Positions 23,474 through 35,992 are shown, counted from the first letter of the stretch. The stretch: DNA of 64,000 nucleotides from Misgurnus anguillicaudatus (GCF_027580225.2 NC_073358.2:25818501-25882500); one strand, 5' to 3'. Numbers and translations: made by a program. Notes: a model not told the origin generated them from the sequence alone.

Positions 23474-26314
23474 GATGTGAGAAAGCCTGCTCTATGGCAT
23501 CGCTGTGAAGAACCTGCACTATGGCATCGCTTAGCATCACCAGCATTTTCAATAGTGTGTCAATATTCTGCAATAATTTCAGAGGTACCTGATCCAGCAA
23601 TCCAGCTAATTTACAAGAAAACAGATGCACTTAGAGTATTTTGCATCTGAGCTCTTAATATGTAGGGGTGAGCAGGGCACAAACTAACATGGTTAATTGT
23701 AACATGGCTACTTTCAGTGGCGGTTCTACACGGAGGCCAAGGGTGGCCCGTGCCTCTGTAGACATGTCCCTGGCCACCCCTGTGGCCACCCCGTGCTGAC
23801 CAAGTAAAAAAGTATACATTTATTTTGAGTTTACACGCGAGCGGCAAAAGCGGAACTAATGCGACGCAACGTTCTACACGGGCAAATTAGAGCGGCGCAC
23901 CCAATCACTGTAGCCGCCTGCGGGTGCTGCTCCGCGAGTGTCTCAATTCGTTCCATGTTGAGAATGTGTATGCAGGTTTGGTCACTGGTAATGACTCTAG
24001 CTGACTTGACATTGGGACACTGTTCACTTGTTCTCCTGTGACGTGGCTGCTTAAGCGCGTTTTGATCATTCACAGCTGTTACTCATCAACAACCGGCAAA
24101 ACCAACATCTCGCTAACTTTTTAAAGTTTTCACATTGTAAAAAGCGCTGTAATTATGCTCTTACATATACATGCATAAAATTGGAAGAATAAAATTAAAT
24201 GTTACATATAAAAATGTTTACAATTAAAAATAAATATTATTTTAAATACTGATTAGATTGTGGTCCCTAACTGTCTAGGATTGTGTGTTTATATGTAAAC
24301 TAAAACAAACGTTTGTTTTTATAAAAGTTTGCATTTCATAAAGTTTATTGAGTAGGCTCGCATGATTTTCAGTTGGGGGGCTTTAGAAAAGAGCCAAGCT
24401 CCCCTTTTGCACCTGCACTCACTCTTGTATTAAATAATATTTATATGATTGTAAAGTAAAATAAAGTGTACGGGGCAGTTACCCTTAGAGCACCTTTAAT
24501 TATGCAGCCCTTTCAAAAAATCTATTTATATGCATTGATGCATAATACAAGGATAATTAGATAAAGGATCATGAATTGATGAATGTGTGGATATCAATCT
24601 ATTATAGGCAGATATATAAACAATATCAAACTTTAGTATGTAGACAGAATTTTATTGAATTATTTGAGTTTAAACAAAATTTTCTAGCAGGTGTTACAAC
24701 AAACCCTCTGTTTGTTACAATTAACCCCACCTATAGGGGAAGTTGTAACGTTTGCACTTCTGTCACTTTCGGTGTAATTGTGCGATAACAGTAGGTCCAA
24801 CAAACAAAATATTAATCTAACCTATATATTTTTGAATGATAGAGCCAAAGCCAAAAAAAAGCGTTACTTTGAGCCCCGCTCTCCCCTAAAATATATATGT
24901 AAAATATATATTATGTAGAAGAGTTTTGAATAAAAATCCAGAGATGAGCTCTTAGCAAGAAATATATATATTTTTTTGTATAGGCAGAGCATTCATCAAG
25001 TTCCTGTAAAATATTCACAGAAATAGATAAATTTGTGTCGTTTTTTTAATGTGAGGTGTGTGGCTGACAAAATATTCCCCACTAGAGCGGCAGAGTGATT
25101 ATGTGCCCTTTAGTAAACGTACCTTATTGAACGTAGGTATTGTTCATTCTCTGACTGCAGACAAAGATATTTAATATTACCAAGATGCGTCAGTGGTATT
25201 GATATGAATGGGGAGGATTGCAACGGTCAAAATGGCCACTCTAGTTCCGCCTCCCAGTAAAAAGAGCCAACTGTCAATCGGAATTGTACTCGCAATTGGA
25301 TGTGCTGTGGTCAGTTATCAGGTTTGGCCATGGTTACATACTATGGCTAGACATATAACATATTTTGTTGATGACATATTTTATAGTTGTTTATCACACA
25401 ATTGTAAGGCTGTTCTCAAGTGTTTATCTGAGTTCTGTACATCAAACCACCGACATTTCCAAGAGACATCGCTCAGCAAACTACGTGACCACCCAAGTGG
25501 GCTCATGTTAAAACAATGTCTGGTGTCAATAAGCAGAGGTGTTAAAAATGACCAGCCTTTTCGAGTACATCACAGGAATAACTTCATTGGCTATCTATTT
25601 AAACAATGCAAGTTTTCACAAAATCGTTCCTCAACAAATTCGAATGGTGTTACTTAACAACTATCATGTCAACAAGAATCAACAATCAGGGCTGTGTTGA
25701 ATTAAAAAGACAATGTTGAAAAAGTATTGTCATAAGCAAATCTCTGTTAATTATGCAAACAGAAATGCTCAGTCAGTGACAGACAGCAAAATGGAAGTAG
25801 CTGTGTGTGTGTTCTTATTATGTAAGTAATGGGAAGAAAATTGGAGCACTTCTGGGCATAACTCGAGCCAAACGGATCTCGTTGTTCAATGTAGATTAAT
25901 GTCCTAACACAACTATTTCAGATTAGTGCTGCGTCATTAAGCGTACAGCTGTACAACAAATACAAGCCTAAATGGGCATGTCAATCAATAAAAGTCGAAC
26001 TTATTCTGTTATTACGTAAGATACAGGTCAGCCTGTCGTTATCATGAAATAAACCCTAACAAAGAGATCAGGACCCCATCACGGAGCAGGCCATGTTTAT
26101 TTTGCGATAACAACTGGCTCATTGCAAATGAGCGTGCTTAGAAGGTTCTTGCCACATAAGGCCAAATATTGACTTAAAATTTAAATACTTTAATAGTTAT
26201 TTTTTCATTATGTGAAACCTTATAGCAGCACCTGTAAAGCAATTTGAAAAAATGGTCCAATGTCACTTCATTTCTGGATATAAAGTGGTTATTGAGGAAT
26301 GTAAAGTCCAATTT
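23474..26314. other. Intronic DNA with possible hAT-like remnant
   Basis: A CAGTGGCGGTTCTA start near 23715 resembles a hAT end. A partner near 24410 is doubtful, so no element is called. From about 24900 to 25000 the DNA is very AT-rich. The only sizeable frame is at 25208-25657, described separately. Confidence 0.35.
25208..25657 (+). other. Unassigned 149-codon open frame
   Basis: This is the longest ATG-started frame in the window, lying antisense within cfap299 intron 2. The second methionine opens MATLVPPPSKK. It is followed by a hydrophobic stretch (IGIVLAIGCAVVSYQVW, about residues 24-40) that could be a signal anchor. The remainder shows no domain I recognise. Its surroundings read like repeat DNA, so it may be a chance frame inside a transposon. 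Nothing in the sequence shows that it is expressed. Confidence 0.2.
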
Positions 26315-26582
26315 ATAGTTGTGCGTGAGGTATACGCCGTAGGTTATCCGTAGCCTCTGCGTCGCCTGACATGCACATCGCCAATTTTTAGGCGGGCCGC
26401 AAGTGTTGTGATTGGTCCACTAGAACCCCTCCCTTCAGGTAAAAAAACTGCGTCATAGGTTTTCCATTTGTGATGGTGAGAACAAAGATGGGCCACGTTG
26501 AGAAGTGACGCAGGTGTATATATGAAAACAGTTGCGTATCTACGCAGTCACAGCTACGCTGTATGACGTACGCACAACTACA
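26315..26582. mobile_element. 'TAGTTGTGCGT' MITE (~268 bp)
   Basis: The left end TATAGTTGTGCGTGAGG...GCCGTAGG pairs with the right end GCTACGCTGTATGACGTACG followed by CACAACTAC. The interior is full of ACGCAG/CTGCGT words. No coding sequence. Confidence 0.7.
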
Positions 26583-26831
26583 ATGACATGCTGATAGATT
26601 ATTAGGCAGTAAATCTACTTTATTTTACCTAAAGACAGACGAATTACGTAAGGAATAATTGATGACGGGCCATTGAATTATAAGAAAATAATGCACACCC
26701 AAGGTGGTAATTGAAAAAAAAAACACATTTATTCATTTGCCAGATGCCACACATACAAAAACGTTTCTAAGAAAAAAAACAGTTTCTTACATCCAGCACA
26801 GCTTTAAAATGTGCAAATTTCATAGCAGTCG

Positions 26832-27341
26832 GATAGAGACAGAGTGCATTTATTATAATGTGAAAACCACGCCCACCGTCTCCAATGACTTTGAATTGCG
26901 TGAGGCTGCCTCCTTGTCATTTCTGGCTTATAACAAAAAACAGAATAATGCCTAAAAGCTGCTGTGTGACAGGGTGTACAACTAACAAGCAAAAAAAACA
27001 GAAATACGTTTTTATAAGCTACCGAGCCGTAAAACCCCAGCCTTTGGATTGCCGATTCGTAGTAGTACTATGACAAGTTGCCTGTATCCACTTTTGTGTC
27101 TTTAAATGCTTGTTTTTTTGGGGGTCAACAGCTTATAAAAAACGTATTTCTGGGTATTTTGGCATATTAGCTGTACACCCTGTAACACGGCAGCTTTTAG
27201 GCATTATTCTGTTTTTGTTATAAGTCAGAAATGACAAGGAGGCAGCCTCACGCAATACAAAGTCAATGGAGATGGTTGGATTGTTTTCCCCCCGGTGGGC
27301 GTGGTTTTCAGATTATGACGCGTTGCGCTCTGTCTCTATGT
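26832..27341. mobile_element. Fold-back element carrying a THAP-finger start in both arms
   Basis: The left arm (26832-27019) and right arm (27131-27341) are inverted copies about 190-210 bp long with about 110 bp between. They share GTGAGGCTGCCTCCTTGTCA and GAATAATGCCTAAAAGCTGC. Each arm, read inward, encodes MPKSC-VTGCT (left, + strand from 26948: MPKSCCVTGCTTNK; right, - strand: MPKSCRVTGCTANM). That is the N-terminal CxxxxC half of a THAP zinc finger. The rest of the finger is missing from both arms, so no functional protein is encoded. Confidence 0.75.
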
Positions 27342-28575
27342 GTGGAAAGCACAGGGGCCGAGCCTGTGTCCCTGTATCTAATTGTGATTCCAATTTGTTT
27401 TCACACAAAGTTGTCAGGAATAAATTATGTGCATGTTAAAAAAAGGATGTGAAGTGTGGGATATAACTAAATAGTCAAAACATAGGATAATGTGTCTTTT
27501 ATATTAGGTATTGATGGATTGCCAGAACTAGATTCAGAGAACGGTTTCTCTTGGCTGCGCAAAGAAACTAAACCTCCATTTTTATTGGACTATGATAAAT
27601 GGCCCTTAGAGAACAAGTCTAAGTGCCCTTGAAATACGGTGTTGATGCACACAGAGGGTTTGGTTACTTACATTCAATTTGAGGGTGTTTTGGACACAAG
27701 GCATGACACTCGACAATTCAAAGGAGGGTACAGTGTGTTGAGGATATATTTGTGCATGGACTGGTCAGAGAAGGTAAATTCACGTCTTTGATAATTAGGT
27801 AACAATACAGTTATGTAGGTTGCAAGCAACTGTATCTTTTGACCACAGAGCGTTCCTAAGCTCACGATATGGTGTGTTAGCGAACACATGTGTGTTGGTC
27901 AGCTTGAATCTGTGACCACAAAAGAGGGGAATCATTTGGACTTGCCATGCGCCCACAGAAGTAATTAATCACAGTGAAGGATAATAAAAGAGATTCTTTC
28001 CCAAAATGGAGTACAGATGGTCTTTCTCCTTGATATACAGCTCCCGAGTGTAACTGTATCAATAACAAGGCAGGTTAAGGAGAAGAAAACCACACATAAC
28101 AACTTTATCATCACAGTGAAATAGTTTGAGAATCCTGATGAGAGAATCTTTATGTCTTCATATCTTGAAATGCTGAATAGAGAGATTTTGTTTAGGAATG
28201 CAAAACCGAAAAGTTTCTAGTGTAAGCTGATTCCAGAAGTGTATGTTACAGTTTAACACCGTTATCCAACCCCCGTCATGAAATTTATTAGCCCCGTCAA
28301 AAGTCCTTAGCTAAAACGTATGGTATTCCAGATGTCTGAGTTTCAAAACCAGTTTCATAAAAAAACAATGTTGTTTTCACACATGTGAGATCTTTCTTTA
28401 CTGTATAGATTTTCCTTCTTTCATACAATGCAACTTTCTAGTTCAGGTTTCGGAAAGCACTCAACACATTTTGTACTCGTAAATGTTCTGGACAGACAGC
28501 GCAGTTTGACAGCTAAGTTGCAAGTTAAGTTCCAGAAAACTGCTGTATCATGAATTCTAGCTTTATTGTGAATAA
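27342..28575. other. Intronic stretch, nothing recognised
   Basis: No element ends or exon-like frames were seen. Confidence 0.3.
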
Positions 28576-29537
28576 ACTGACTATATGAAGAGTTTCAAAG
28601 CGCAATAAATCCATTTGAACTGATTTCCGTTAAAATGTGTTTTCTATATAAGTGACAAGATGAAAACCACTATTTTCTGTTACAAACGTTCACATAGCAT
28701 CTTTAGGTTATAATACCATTAAATATTCAAATCCATAGTTTGATTTTCAAAGATTTATTATAAAACTGAATATTTTTTCTCCAAAATGCAATAAATCCAA
28801 GTTTTTTTCAAAATCCTATAAATCTATTGAATCAATATACAAATGTGCATTCATCTTTGCCATGTTATATTCATTTAGTTGATTAGTGGTATACACTACT
28901 TTAATCAAAACACTTACTTTGTCATATTAAGAACACTGTCGTTGCTGCTGTCATCCTTGGGACATTGTCGCTGAACTTGTTTGACAGCGATCAGTTGTAA
29001 AATGTTTTGGTCCTGCTCGATTTTCGTTGACTTCACGAAAAATAATGGAAAGTTTTGCATAAGATCCCCTGGGGTCACTGTGTTAGCATAACAGAAACTT
29101 GATGCTGTCGTGTAAGAACAAGCAAAACCCGGCATTTTTCCATCACCCGAGTGCCTTACGTTTCTTCCCCGCCACAGAAAACCACAGGTTTATCAAAACC
29201 ATCAAAAGTATTATTTCGTTTTTGTTTGTTTGTTGATCACGAAGTGAATTCTGTGAAGATTCAACACGCCCCCATTATTGTTTACAATGCGTGGAATGAT
29301 GCGCGGTGATTTGTTGAGCGAATTTATTGCATTCTGCACAGAAGGACGACTGACGTTTATTGCGTTTTGGGGGAAAAGGGAGAAAAGATGACAGAATAAC
29401 ACGTGGATATCGGATTTTGCGTAAAATTAAGAATTTAGTTTTTAATACTGACCTGATACAATACTGATTTTGGTGGTAACTATTTTTTTAAATGGCGTTT
29501 AGCGCGTTTTGGAACCAAACTCTTCATATAGACATTA
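28576..29537. repeat. Probable MITE with short 'TATATGAAGAGTTT' ends
   Basis: CTATATGAAGAGTTTC at 28580 is mirrored by AAACTCTTCATATAGAC at about 29516. Inside are repeated AATAAATCCA words and a GC-richer core (about 28910-29400). The core has a minus-strand frame (28914-29135) with no recognised domain. The short ends leave the call tentative. Confidence 0.5.
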
Positions 29538-31048
29538 AATTAATATATTTTTCCTGCTTAGTCTTAGTGCACCATTTTTCCTGCAAACCCTATAGATTTA
29601 TGGAGGAAAACAACAGGTTCATGCAGTTAAAAAGAATTTTTTTTTACTATCCCTAAATTCTAAGAAGCTGTGATAACAAGCCACCAAATGTCTTCTCACA
29701 ATTAATCGACCTATCCGATTTTTTAATAGCCAGCACCAATGCCAAAATCTAGATATCGGGAAATTCCCTCATACATATCATTCAGATAATACAATTTAAT
29801 ATGATTCTAATTACTTTTTTTTTTACAAAATTATTTTTACACAATTCAAAGAATTAAACAATTAATTATTATATTAAGCTGTATTTCTATATTGAGCTTT
29901 TTTGTGCCAAACACAAGCAGGTTGATCTATATCAAAATTAACTACATTTTACCATGAATACTACATTTTTAAGAAGTGACAAAACATCCCTGAACTTTAA
30001 TTTGCCATCTACAAAATGACACCAAATTTGTACATCAATGTGCAATAAAAACTAAACTGAAATAAACGTATGTAAAATCATTGGAAAAACAACAGAGATT
30101 CCATTGTTTTTCCTAATCTTCACATCAGAACCATAAACAAAGCTCATTCTCCATCAATATCCAGTATCCAAGTAAGCTGTGGTCGTCCATATACTGGTGG
30201 TCAGTTAAAGAATAAGAGAAGTCTTTCCTCACTCTGACATTGCAATAATACGGTGCAGGTTTTCTTTGTTTTCACCTCATCCATGTTCAAATAAACTCTA
30301 ATATAAAAGAGGAATGTAACCTATACCACTCAATTGCGGATGCCCACAAAAGAAACTCTCTGAAGAATTGCACAGTGGTGAAAGTGCAGAAGCAGCACAT
30401 ATTTGAGAGCTGGGAGCCCACTTCATCTTTGGTGTGAGTGAGGGACCGCTGCTAGGTCATGCGGGCCGAGGCCCCAATGTAAACACAGGTGTTGAGGAGG
30501 CAAGTAAAAGGGGTTACCCCAATCCAGTAGCTAGAGAAACAGCAAAAGTCACGCTTGGAGAGTGAGAACTACCCCCGCGAACTATGCCAAATGGAACATT
30601 CCCTACCAATCTGACACAAGTCTTCATTAGGCCTCATTTGAGAGAATTAATGTGGCCTCTGCTGTTGCACCGCAGTTGCTGTAGCTAGTGATCAGGTGCA
30701 GAAAGACGTGAAACGTTGGTGTTTTTGAAACATTTGGAAAGGTGTTTATCATTCATCTTCTCACGTGTTGCAGTGTTTACCTTGGTCCCAGTACTGAATT
30801 AATGAGGTTTAATGATCCAAAGATCTGCAATTGAGGAAAAATTGCTCTGGCATTCACTATGAATGACCATGACTTAAGAACATATGGAAAGTAAGGTGTA
30901 GTGTGCATTATATAAAATATATCAAATCTATAATCAGTCATGCTGAACACTGCAGACAACTAAAACAGATTTAGTTATTGATAGAGAGTCAGTTTCTTTA
31001 AAATAGGTTTAAAAATATCAAAAGCATTCAATAATCTCAACAGGCATC
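29538..31048. other. AT-rich intronic DNA
   Basis: Nothing coding or structurally paired was recognised. Confidence 0.3.
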
Positions 31049-31957
31049 TTAAAGGATTAGTCAATTTTCTTTAAAAAAATCCAGATAATTTACTCACCAC
31101 CATGTCATCCAAAATGTTGATGTGTTTCTTTGTTCAGTCGAGAAGAAATTATGTTTTTTGAGGAAAACATTCCAGGATTTTTCTCATTTTAATGGACTTT
31201 AATGGACCCCAACACTTAACAGTTTTAATGTAGTTTCAAAGGACTCTAAACGGTCCCAAACGAGGCATAAGGGTCTTATCTAGCAAATGGATTGTCATTT
31301 TTGACAAGAAAAATAAAAAATATACACTTTTAAACCACAACTTCTCTTCTATCTCTGGTCCTGTGATGCGCCAGCGCGACCACACGTAATTGCGTAATGC
31401 CGTGGAAAGGTCACGTGTTAGATATATAAAACGCACATTTGCGGACCACTTTTAACAATAAACTGACACAAATACATTAATTTGTATCTTTCGACATACA
31501 ACAGCGTCGGAACGGTCCTCTTTCTCCACACTTGTAAACACTGGGGCGTAGTTTTGCATCCGTCATCCGTGACCTCTTGACGTGATGACGTATTGCGTGA
31601 GATAGCGCTGGCGCGTCACAGGACCGAAGATAGAAGAGAAGTTGTGGTTTATAAGTGCATTTTTTTTTATTTTTCTTGTCAAAAATGACAATCGTTTCGC
31701 TTGATAAGACCCTTATGCCTCGTTTGGGATCAGTTAGAGTCCTTTGAAACTCTGTTGAAACTGCAATTTTAAACTGCATTAAAACTGTTAAGTGTTGGGG
31801 TCCATTACAGTCCATTAAAATGAGAAAAACCCTGGAATGTTTTCCTCAAAAAACTTTATTTCTTCTTGACTGAACAAAGAGGGTCATCAACATTTTGGAT
31901 GATATGGTGGTGAGTGAATTATCTGGATTTTTTTAAGAAAATGGACTAATCCTTTAA
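31049..31957. mobile_element. Large TTAA-flanked palindrome (909 bp)
   Basis: TTAA-AGGATTAGTC on the left and GACTAATCCT-TTAA on the right bound two inverted arms of about 350 bp. The arms share words such as CCAAACGAGGCATAAGGGTC, ATTTTTGACAAGAAAAAT and AACTTCTCTTCTATCT. The central ~200 bp is unpaired. The minus-strand frames at 31236-31436 and 31477-31815 share NxW-like strings only because the arms mirror each other. Confidence 0.85.
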
Positions 31958-33587
31958 CATGGCGAGTTTTATAATCATGGATTTTAAACAAATAGAGGTA
32001 AAATAAACCTGAATTATGAACTAACAGACAGCATATTAAAAACTGCATATTAATGCATATTACACATTACCAATAGAAAGTATTCAGCTTACATATTGAC
32101 TTTCACAGAGGGTTTGAACCTATTTTGGGGGTAAATGACCTACAACTATTACTGAGTGTGTTTACAGCAAATCTAAATACTGTATTACAATGGGAGATAC
32201 AGTAAAAATGAGCAAATAAATAAATTGGGGAAACTATTGCCCCACCACTGGTACTAGTGTATCAGGCTTACGATAGGATGATCTCACTATGTAAATTCAT
32301 GGGAATTCAAAATATTTCACATTTCCTAGTATGATTCAAAATGCCATGGACAGCAAATGAAAGATTTTAATAAATATGTCTTGGAGATGTTGGTTCAAAT
32401 ATGAGCACTGATTTGCAGTTCATTCCTTCTTCTATCCTTCTCCCCCTCCTTGTTTTACTCTAGTTTTTGCATGAAAGCACAAGGAAAACAATATTCAGAG
32501 GGAGTTGCTTGCTTTGGACAGATGAGCAATCTAGGCCAACGTTCTAATAAGTCTTCCTACCTCACACAGATGTTTAACTTTTTTCACTCAATCATTTTCC
32601 ATTTCAAACCTTTTCTCTGAAACCGGGACATGGTTGAAAGCTGATATGCCATTACTCAACAACAACGCCAGTTAAGTATTAATGACTGAAATTAAAATTT
32701 CAACTAAATTGTTGAATATGGAAGCAAGATGTTTGCCTGCCCTTCAGCTTACTGCCTAAAGTAATTTCCTCAATTTCAATGTAATATCTACAGTACAAAA
32801 AAAGATGGCTTGGTTGCAAAAATATCAAGGTTACCGTGCGTATGCACCATTAAAGACTTTTGGGACCAAGATCAACCAGCAAAATTAAAAGCTTATGATC
32901 AACATGTTCCCAGTGGCACTCCCTCAACTATGCACTGACCAACACTTCAAATGATGATTTATCTTCTAGCTGCTCTCACACTCAAATTTACTATCTGTTT
33001 GTACAGCTGAAAAGAGGAACAGCCTTAAACGTGCAGAATATAATAGAAGAAATGTAATAACATTGCTGTGAACGCCAACGCCTGGCTTTGCTATTCCAAA
33101 TAATATGATCTGAATTAATTTCTGATTATCATCAAATTAGAAAAGTGTTGACTAGTCATCAGAAATTTTTTGGCTCTGACAACAACAGATGTTGTGTTAA
33201 GAATTCAGCATTTTCATTGGTTAATAAAAAAAGATTAAACATTATATTGTCAATGGCCTAGCAGATGGCAACTTTCAATAGTGCAGTGATTTAAAAGAAT
33301 CAGCAGGTATATTTCATGAAATATTTTTCCTGAGGGTACTTGGAGAAAAATAATCTTATTGAAAATATTATTTTGGGCTGTTGAACGTCAAGGGAAATTC
33401 CACCCAGCATGACAATTTACTTAAATGGGTCTTTTTTAAAGAATTTCTGTGTCACCTCTGATTATACTGAGCCTAATGTTTCAGTTACACATGCTACACG
33501 CTCTATTTTACAGAGGGCTCTTATTGTTAACCACTGACATTTGTGGTACAGCAAGACCTGTATATAAAAAAATTCCTTTCATTACAC
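31958..33587. other. AT-rich intronic DNA
   Basis: No gene, RNA gene or element ends recognised. Confidence 0.3.
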
Positions 33588-33887
33588 TTAAGGGGGTCGC
33601 ACACCGGATGAGAAGCGCAGCGCCGCGCTGCATCGTGTCTAGAACAACTCGGGAGGTATTGTACACCAGAAGTGCACATTAAATAGCGCGAGCTTAGTCA
33701 GATACCGTCTACTTCAAAATGCAAAATATACGTTAGCAGCCAATGTTAATCGCTAACGATTTGGGACAAATATGATGTTATTTAATGTTAAACTATGTGG
33801 ATTTGAGCAGTGTCCAGACACCGTTTCATGGTGCAACATGGTGCGACGCAGTGCTGCACTTCTCGTCCGGTGTGTGACCCCCTTTAG
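33588..33887. mobile_element. 'GGGGGTCGCACACCGG' MITE (~300 bp)
   Basis: TTAA-GGGGGTCGCACACCGG on the left pairs with CCGGTGTGTGACCCCC-TTTAG on the right, extending through GAGAAG / CTTCTC. The right TTAA has become TTAG. The interior contains GCGCAGCGCCGCGCTGC. Confidence 0.8.
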
Positions 33888-33895
33888 CATACATT

Positions 33896-34395
33896 TTAAA
33901 GGGCACCTGTTTCATTGCTAAAAACGTCATATCGTACATTTTTGTAGTTCCAGATTTCACTCTCTTCCTGAAACGCACTGATTCATGAACAAAACTCATG
34001 GATTTGAAAAGCTCTGTGTCCCTGATTGGACAGCTAATCTGTACGTTGTGATTGGGCTGAATACCTCAACGTCAGCTGGAAATGTGACGCTCCTTACCAT
34101 GTTTGAAAGATTCGGTCACAATGCAATGCTAAAAGGAGTTAACTTACAGGCTGTAAGTCCGAAGCGGGAGGAATTATGATAATGTCGATCTTCTCTACAT
34201 CACCAATCCCAGGAAGTAAACTGTTGCGTACAATCTGTGTGTTTATTGTTAAAAGAGATACACATTGGAGACAATAACTCGCATCATCGTTTACTTTGGG
34301 GTATGTACCTTTTGTATATTTTTAACATGTACTAATACACACTTAAACACCAAAGGAAATGTAAAATCGTGAATCGGATAATTGGTGCTCTTTAA
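33896..34395 (+). mobile_element. TTAA-flanked 'AGAGCACC' MITE, copy 2
   Basis: TTAA-AGGGCACC and GGTGCTCT-TTAA bound a 500-bp copy collinear with the one at 3639-4193. It lacks part of that copy's left interior. It starts 8 bp after the previous MITE. Confidence 0.85.
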
Positions 34396-34484
34396 TAAGA
34401 ATAAAGAAAACCTTTCAACATTTTATCTGGTGCTGTCAGAACAGTGTGAATATATAATAATTTTAACACCGTTTTAAACTCTTA

Positions 34485-35212
34485 GGGGCAGTTTCCCAGA
34501 CAGGGTTTAGATTAATCCAAGACTAGGCATCTGTTCTTTAACTCTTTCGACGTCATTGACGAGATATCTCGTCAATTAAGAGAAAACGCTTCCCCGCCAA
34601 TGACGAGATTTTCCGTCTTTCCGCAATACCGCTATTATTACGGACTTCCGCAACTTATACAACCCGGAAGTAGCTATTTACGTGAAAGAGAAAAAACTCC
34701 GTGTATGTTTTAAAGATCGCTCTGCATCTGATCTCTACCAAAAGTCCTTCACAAAAATGGAATTATCTCAGCTCTTTGTTAAAAATTTGATGTTTTTGAA
34801 GAAACCTACCCATATTTAAAAGGTGATTACAAGAGAACTAATGAAGGTAGGATGAAACAGTTTTTTATGATTGAAAGCAGAGAGTCTGTTCTTTCATCTG
34901 ATATATTGTTTGTTTATATATTTAAAGAGGAACATTTTCTGGAAGGCATTAAACTTTTGTGAAAATCATGAAAAATGCTGGCGCTGGCTGGCAACTTAAA
35001 AAAAAAAAACGCTGGCGGGGAAAGAGTTAAGGACATTTAAGTTACTTTTACAAACATACCTTAGAAAAAACTTTACTGATGTGCATTTTAAGACAAAAGA
35101 ACGGCATTGATGTATGTTAAGATAGGTCAGTATAAGATTTTTTTAAATTAAGCCAGCTCAAACATGAATTTTAGTCTGGGACTAGGATAAGCCCTGTTCG
35201 GGAAACCGCCTC
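34485..35212. mobile_element. 'GGGGCAGTTTCCC' MITE, copy 2, split by a nested element
   Basis: The ends GGGGCAGTTTCCCAGACAGG and CCCTGTTCGGGAAACCGCCTC are inverted repeats. The 3-bp TTA on each side (34482-34484 and 35213-35215) fits a PIF/Harbinger-style target duplication, though 3 bp is weak evidence. A TTAA-bounded element occupies 34538-35030. Confidence 0.75.
34538..35030. mobile_element. Nested TTAA-flanked element (493 bp)
   Basis: It starts TTAA-CTCTTTCGACG and ends GGCGGGGAAAGAG-TTAA, cleanly dividing the surrounding MITE. Repeated CGCTGGC / GCCAGCG and CGTCAATGACGAGAT-like words occur inside. A recognised cyprinid repeat type; no coding capacity. Confidence 0.75.
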
Positions 35213-35246
35213 TTAATGTTTTAATATGAAATCTTGATTGAATTAC

Positions 35247-35499
35247 TAGTTTTGTAGTCAAGACCACCTAAACCGAGACCAAGTCATGACCAAGACCAAG
35301 ACAGGCCGAGACCAAGACAAGACCAAGACTTTATAGGGTCGAGACCAAGTCAAGACCAAGACCAAGACAGGCCGAGACCAAGTCAAGACCAAGACCAGTG
35401 CAAGTCACTGCATTAAAACACTTATGATAAAATGTGGAATATGCATATGATTAGGCACTTCTTGTCTGTGTGCGTGTGTGCGTGCGTGCATGCGTGAGT

Positions 35500-35538
<39 letters not shown>

Positions 35539-35984
35539 CCATCAGAGAAGTTGATAATATAATCAAAGGCATTGCAGATATGTGGGAATTTATCTTTGTC
35601 TATAAGCAAATAAAAGTGAACAAACACTAAAGAGCTGAAATCAACTTCCATGGCTTGCCATCCACTTAACACAATGCAGGTGTTTTTAGTAATAAAATTC
35701 AAAAAAATTGTCATTGGGAGAAACTTAAACAATGCTTAAACAATGCCAACATCATATGCCAAACCTGAATAAACTGCATAAAATGAATAATAAAAAATAA
35801 ATTTGTGATGTGCCATCAGTTGTGGTCTTGACCGGTCTTGAAATAAAATTCCGAGTCCTCTTTGTCTGAGACAGAGACGAGACCAAGTAAAAATGCGGTT
35901 GATTCCAAGACAAGACCAAGACCTTTAAAAGTGGTCTTGAGACCAGTCTCAAGACCGAGACCAGTCTTGAGAACTACAACACTA
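35247..35984 (-). mobile_element. hAT element 'TAGTGTTGTAGT' family, copy 2 (738 bp)
   Basis: The ends TAGTTTTGTAGT and ACTACAACACTA are flanked by the exact 8-bp target duplication TGAATTAC (35239-35246 and 35985-35992). It runs in reverse orientation to the copy at 19704-20197. It holds about 200 bp that the other copy lacks, including the TG microsatellite. Confidence 0.9.
35463..35536. repeat. TG/CA microsatellite
   Basis: An interrupted TG repeat (with GC and AG variants) passes into a pure (TG)15 run at about 35505-35534. It lies within hAT copy 2. Confidence 0.9.
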
Positions 35985-35992
35985 TGAATTAC

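Larger units (their letters stand above)
22338..23510. repeat. 'GGTTCTTT' repeat split by two insertions
   Basis: The sequence left of 22470 (AAAATGGTTCCTCTATGG) and right of 23490 (CTATGGCATCGCTGTGAAGAACC) reads like the two halves of a familiar cyprinid repeat built of GGTTCTT words. A hAT element (22478-23283) and a second small fold-back (23304-23473) lie between them. The outer limits are approximate. Confidence 0.5.
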
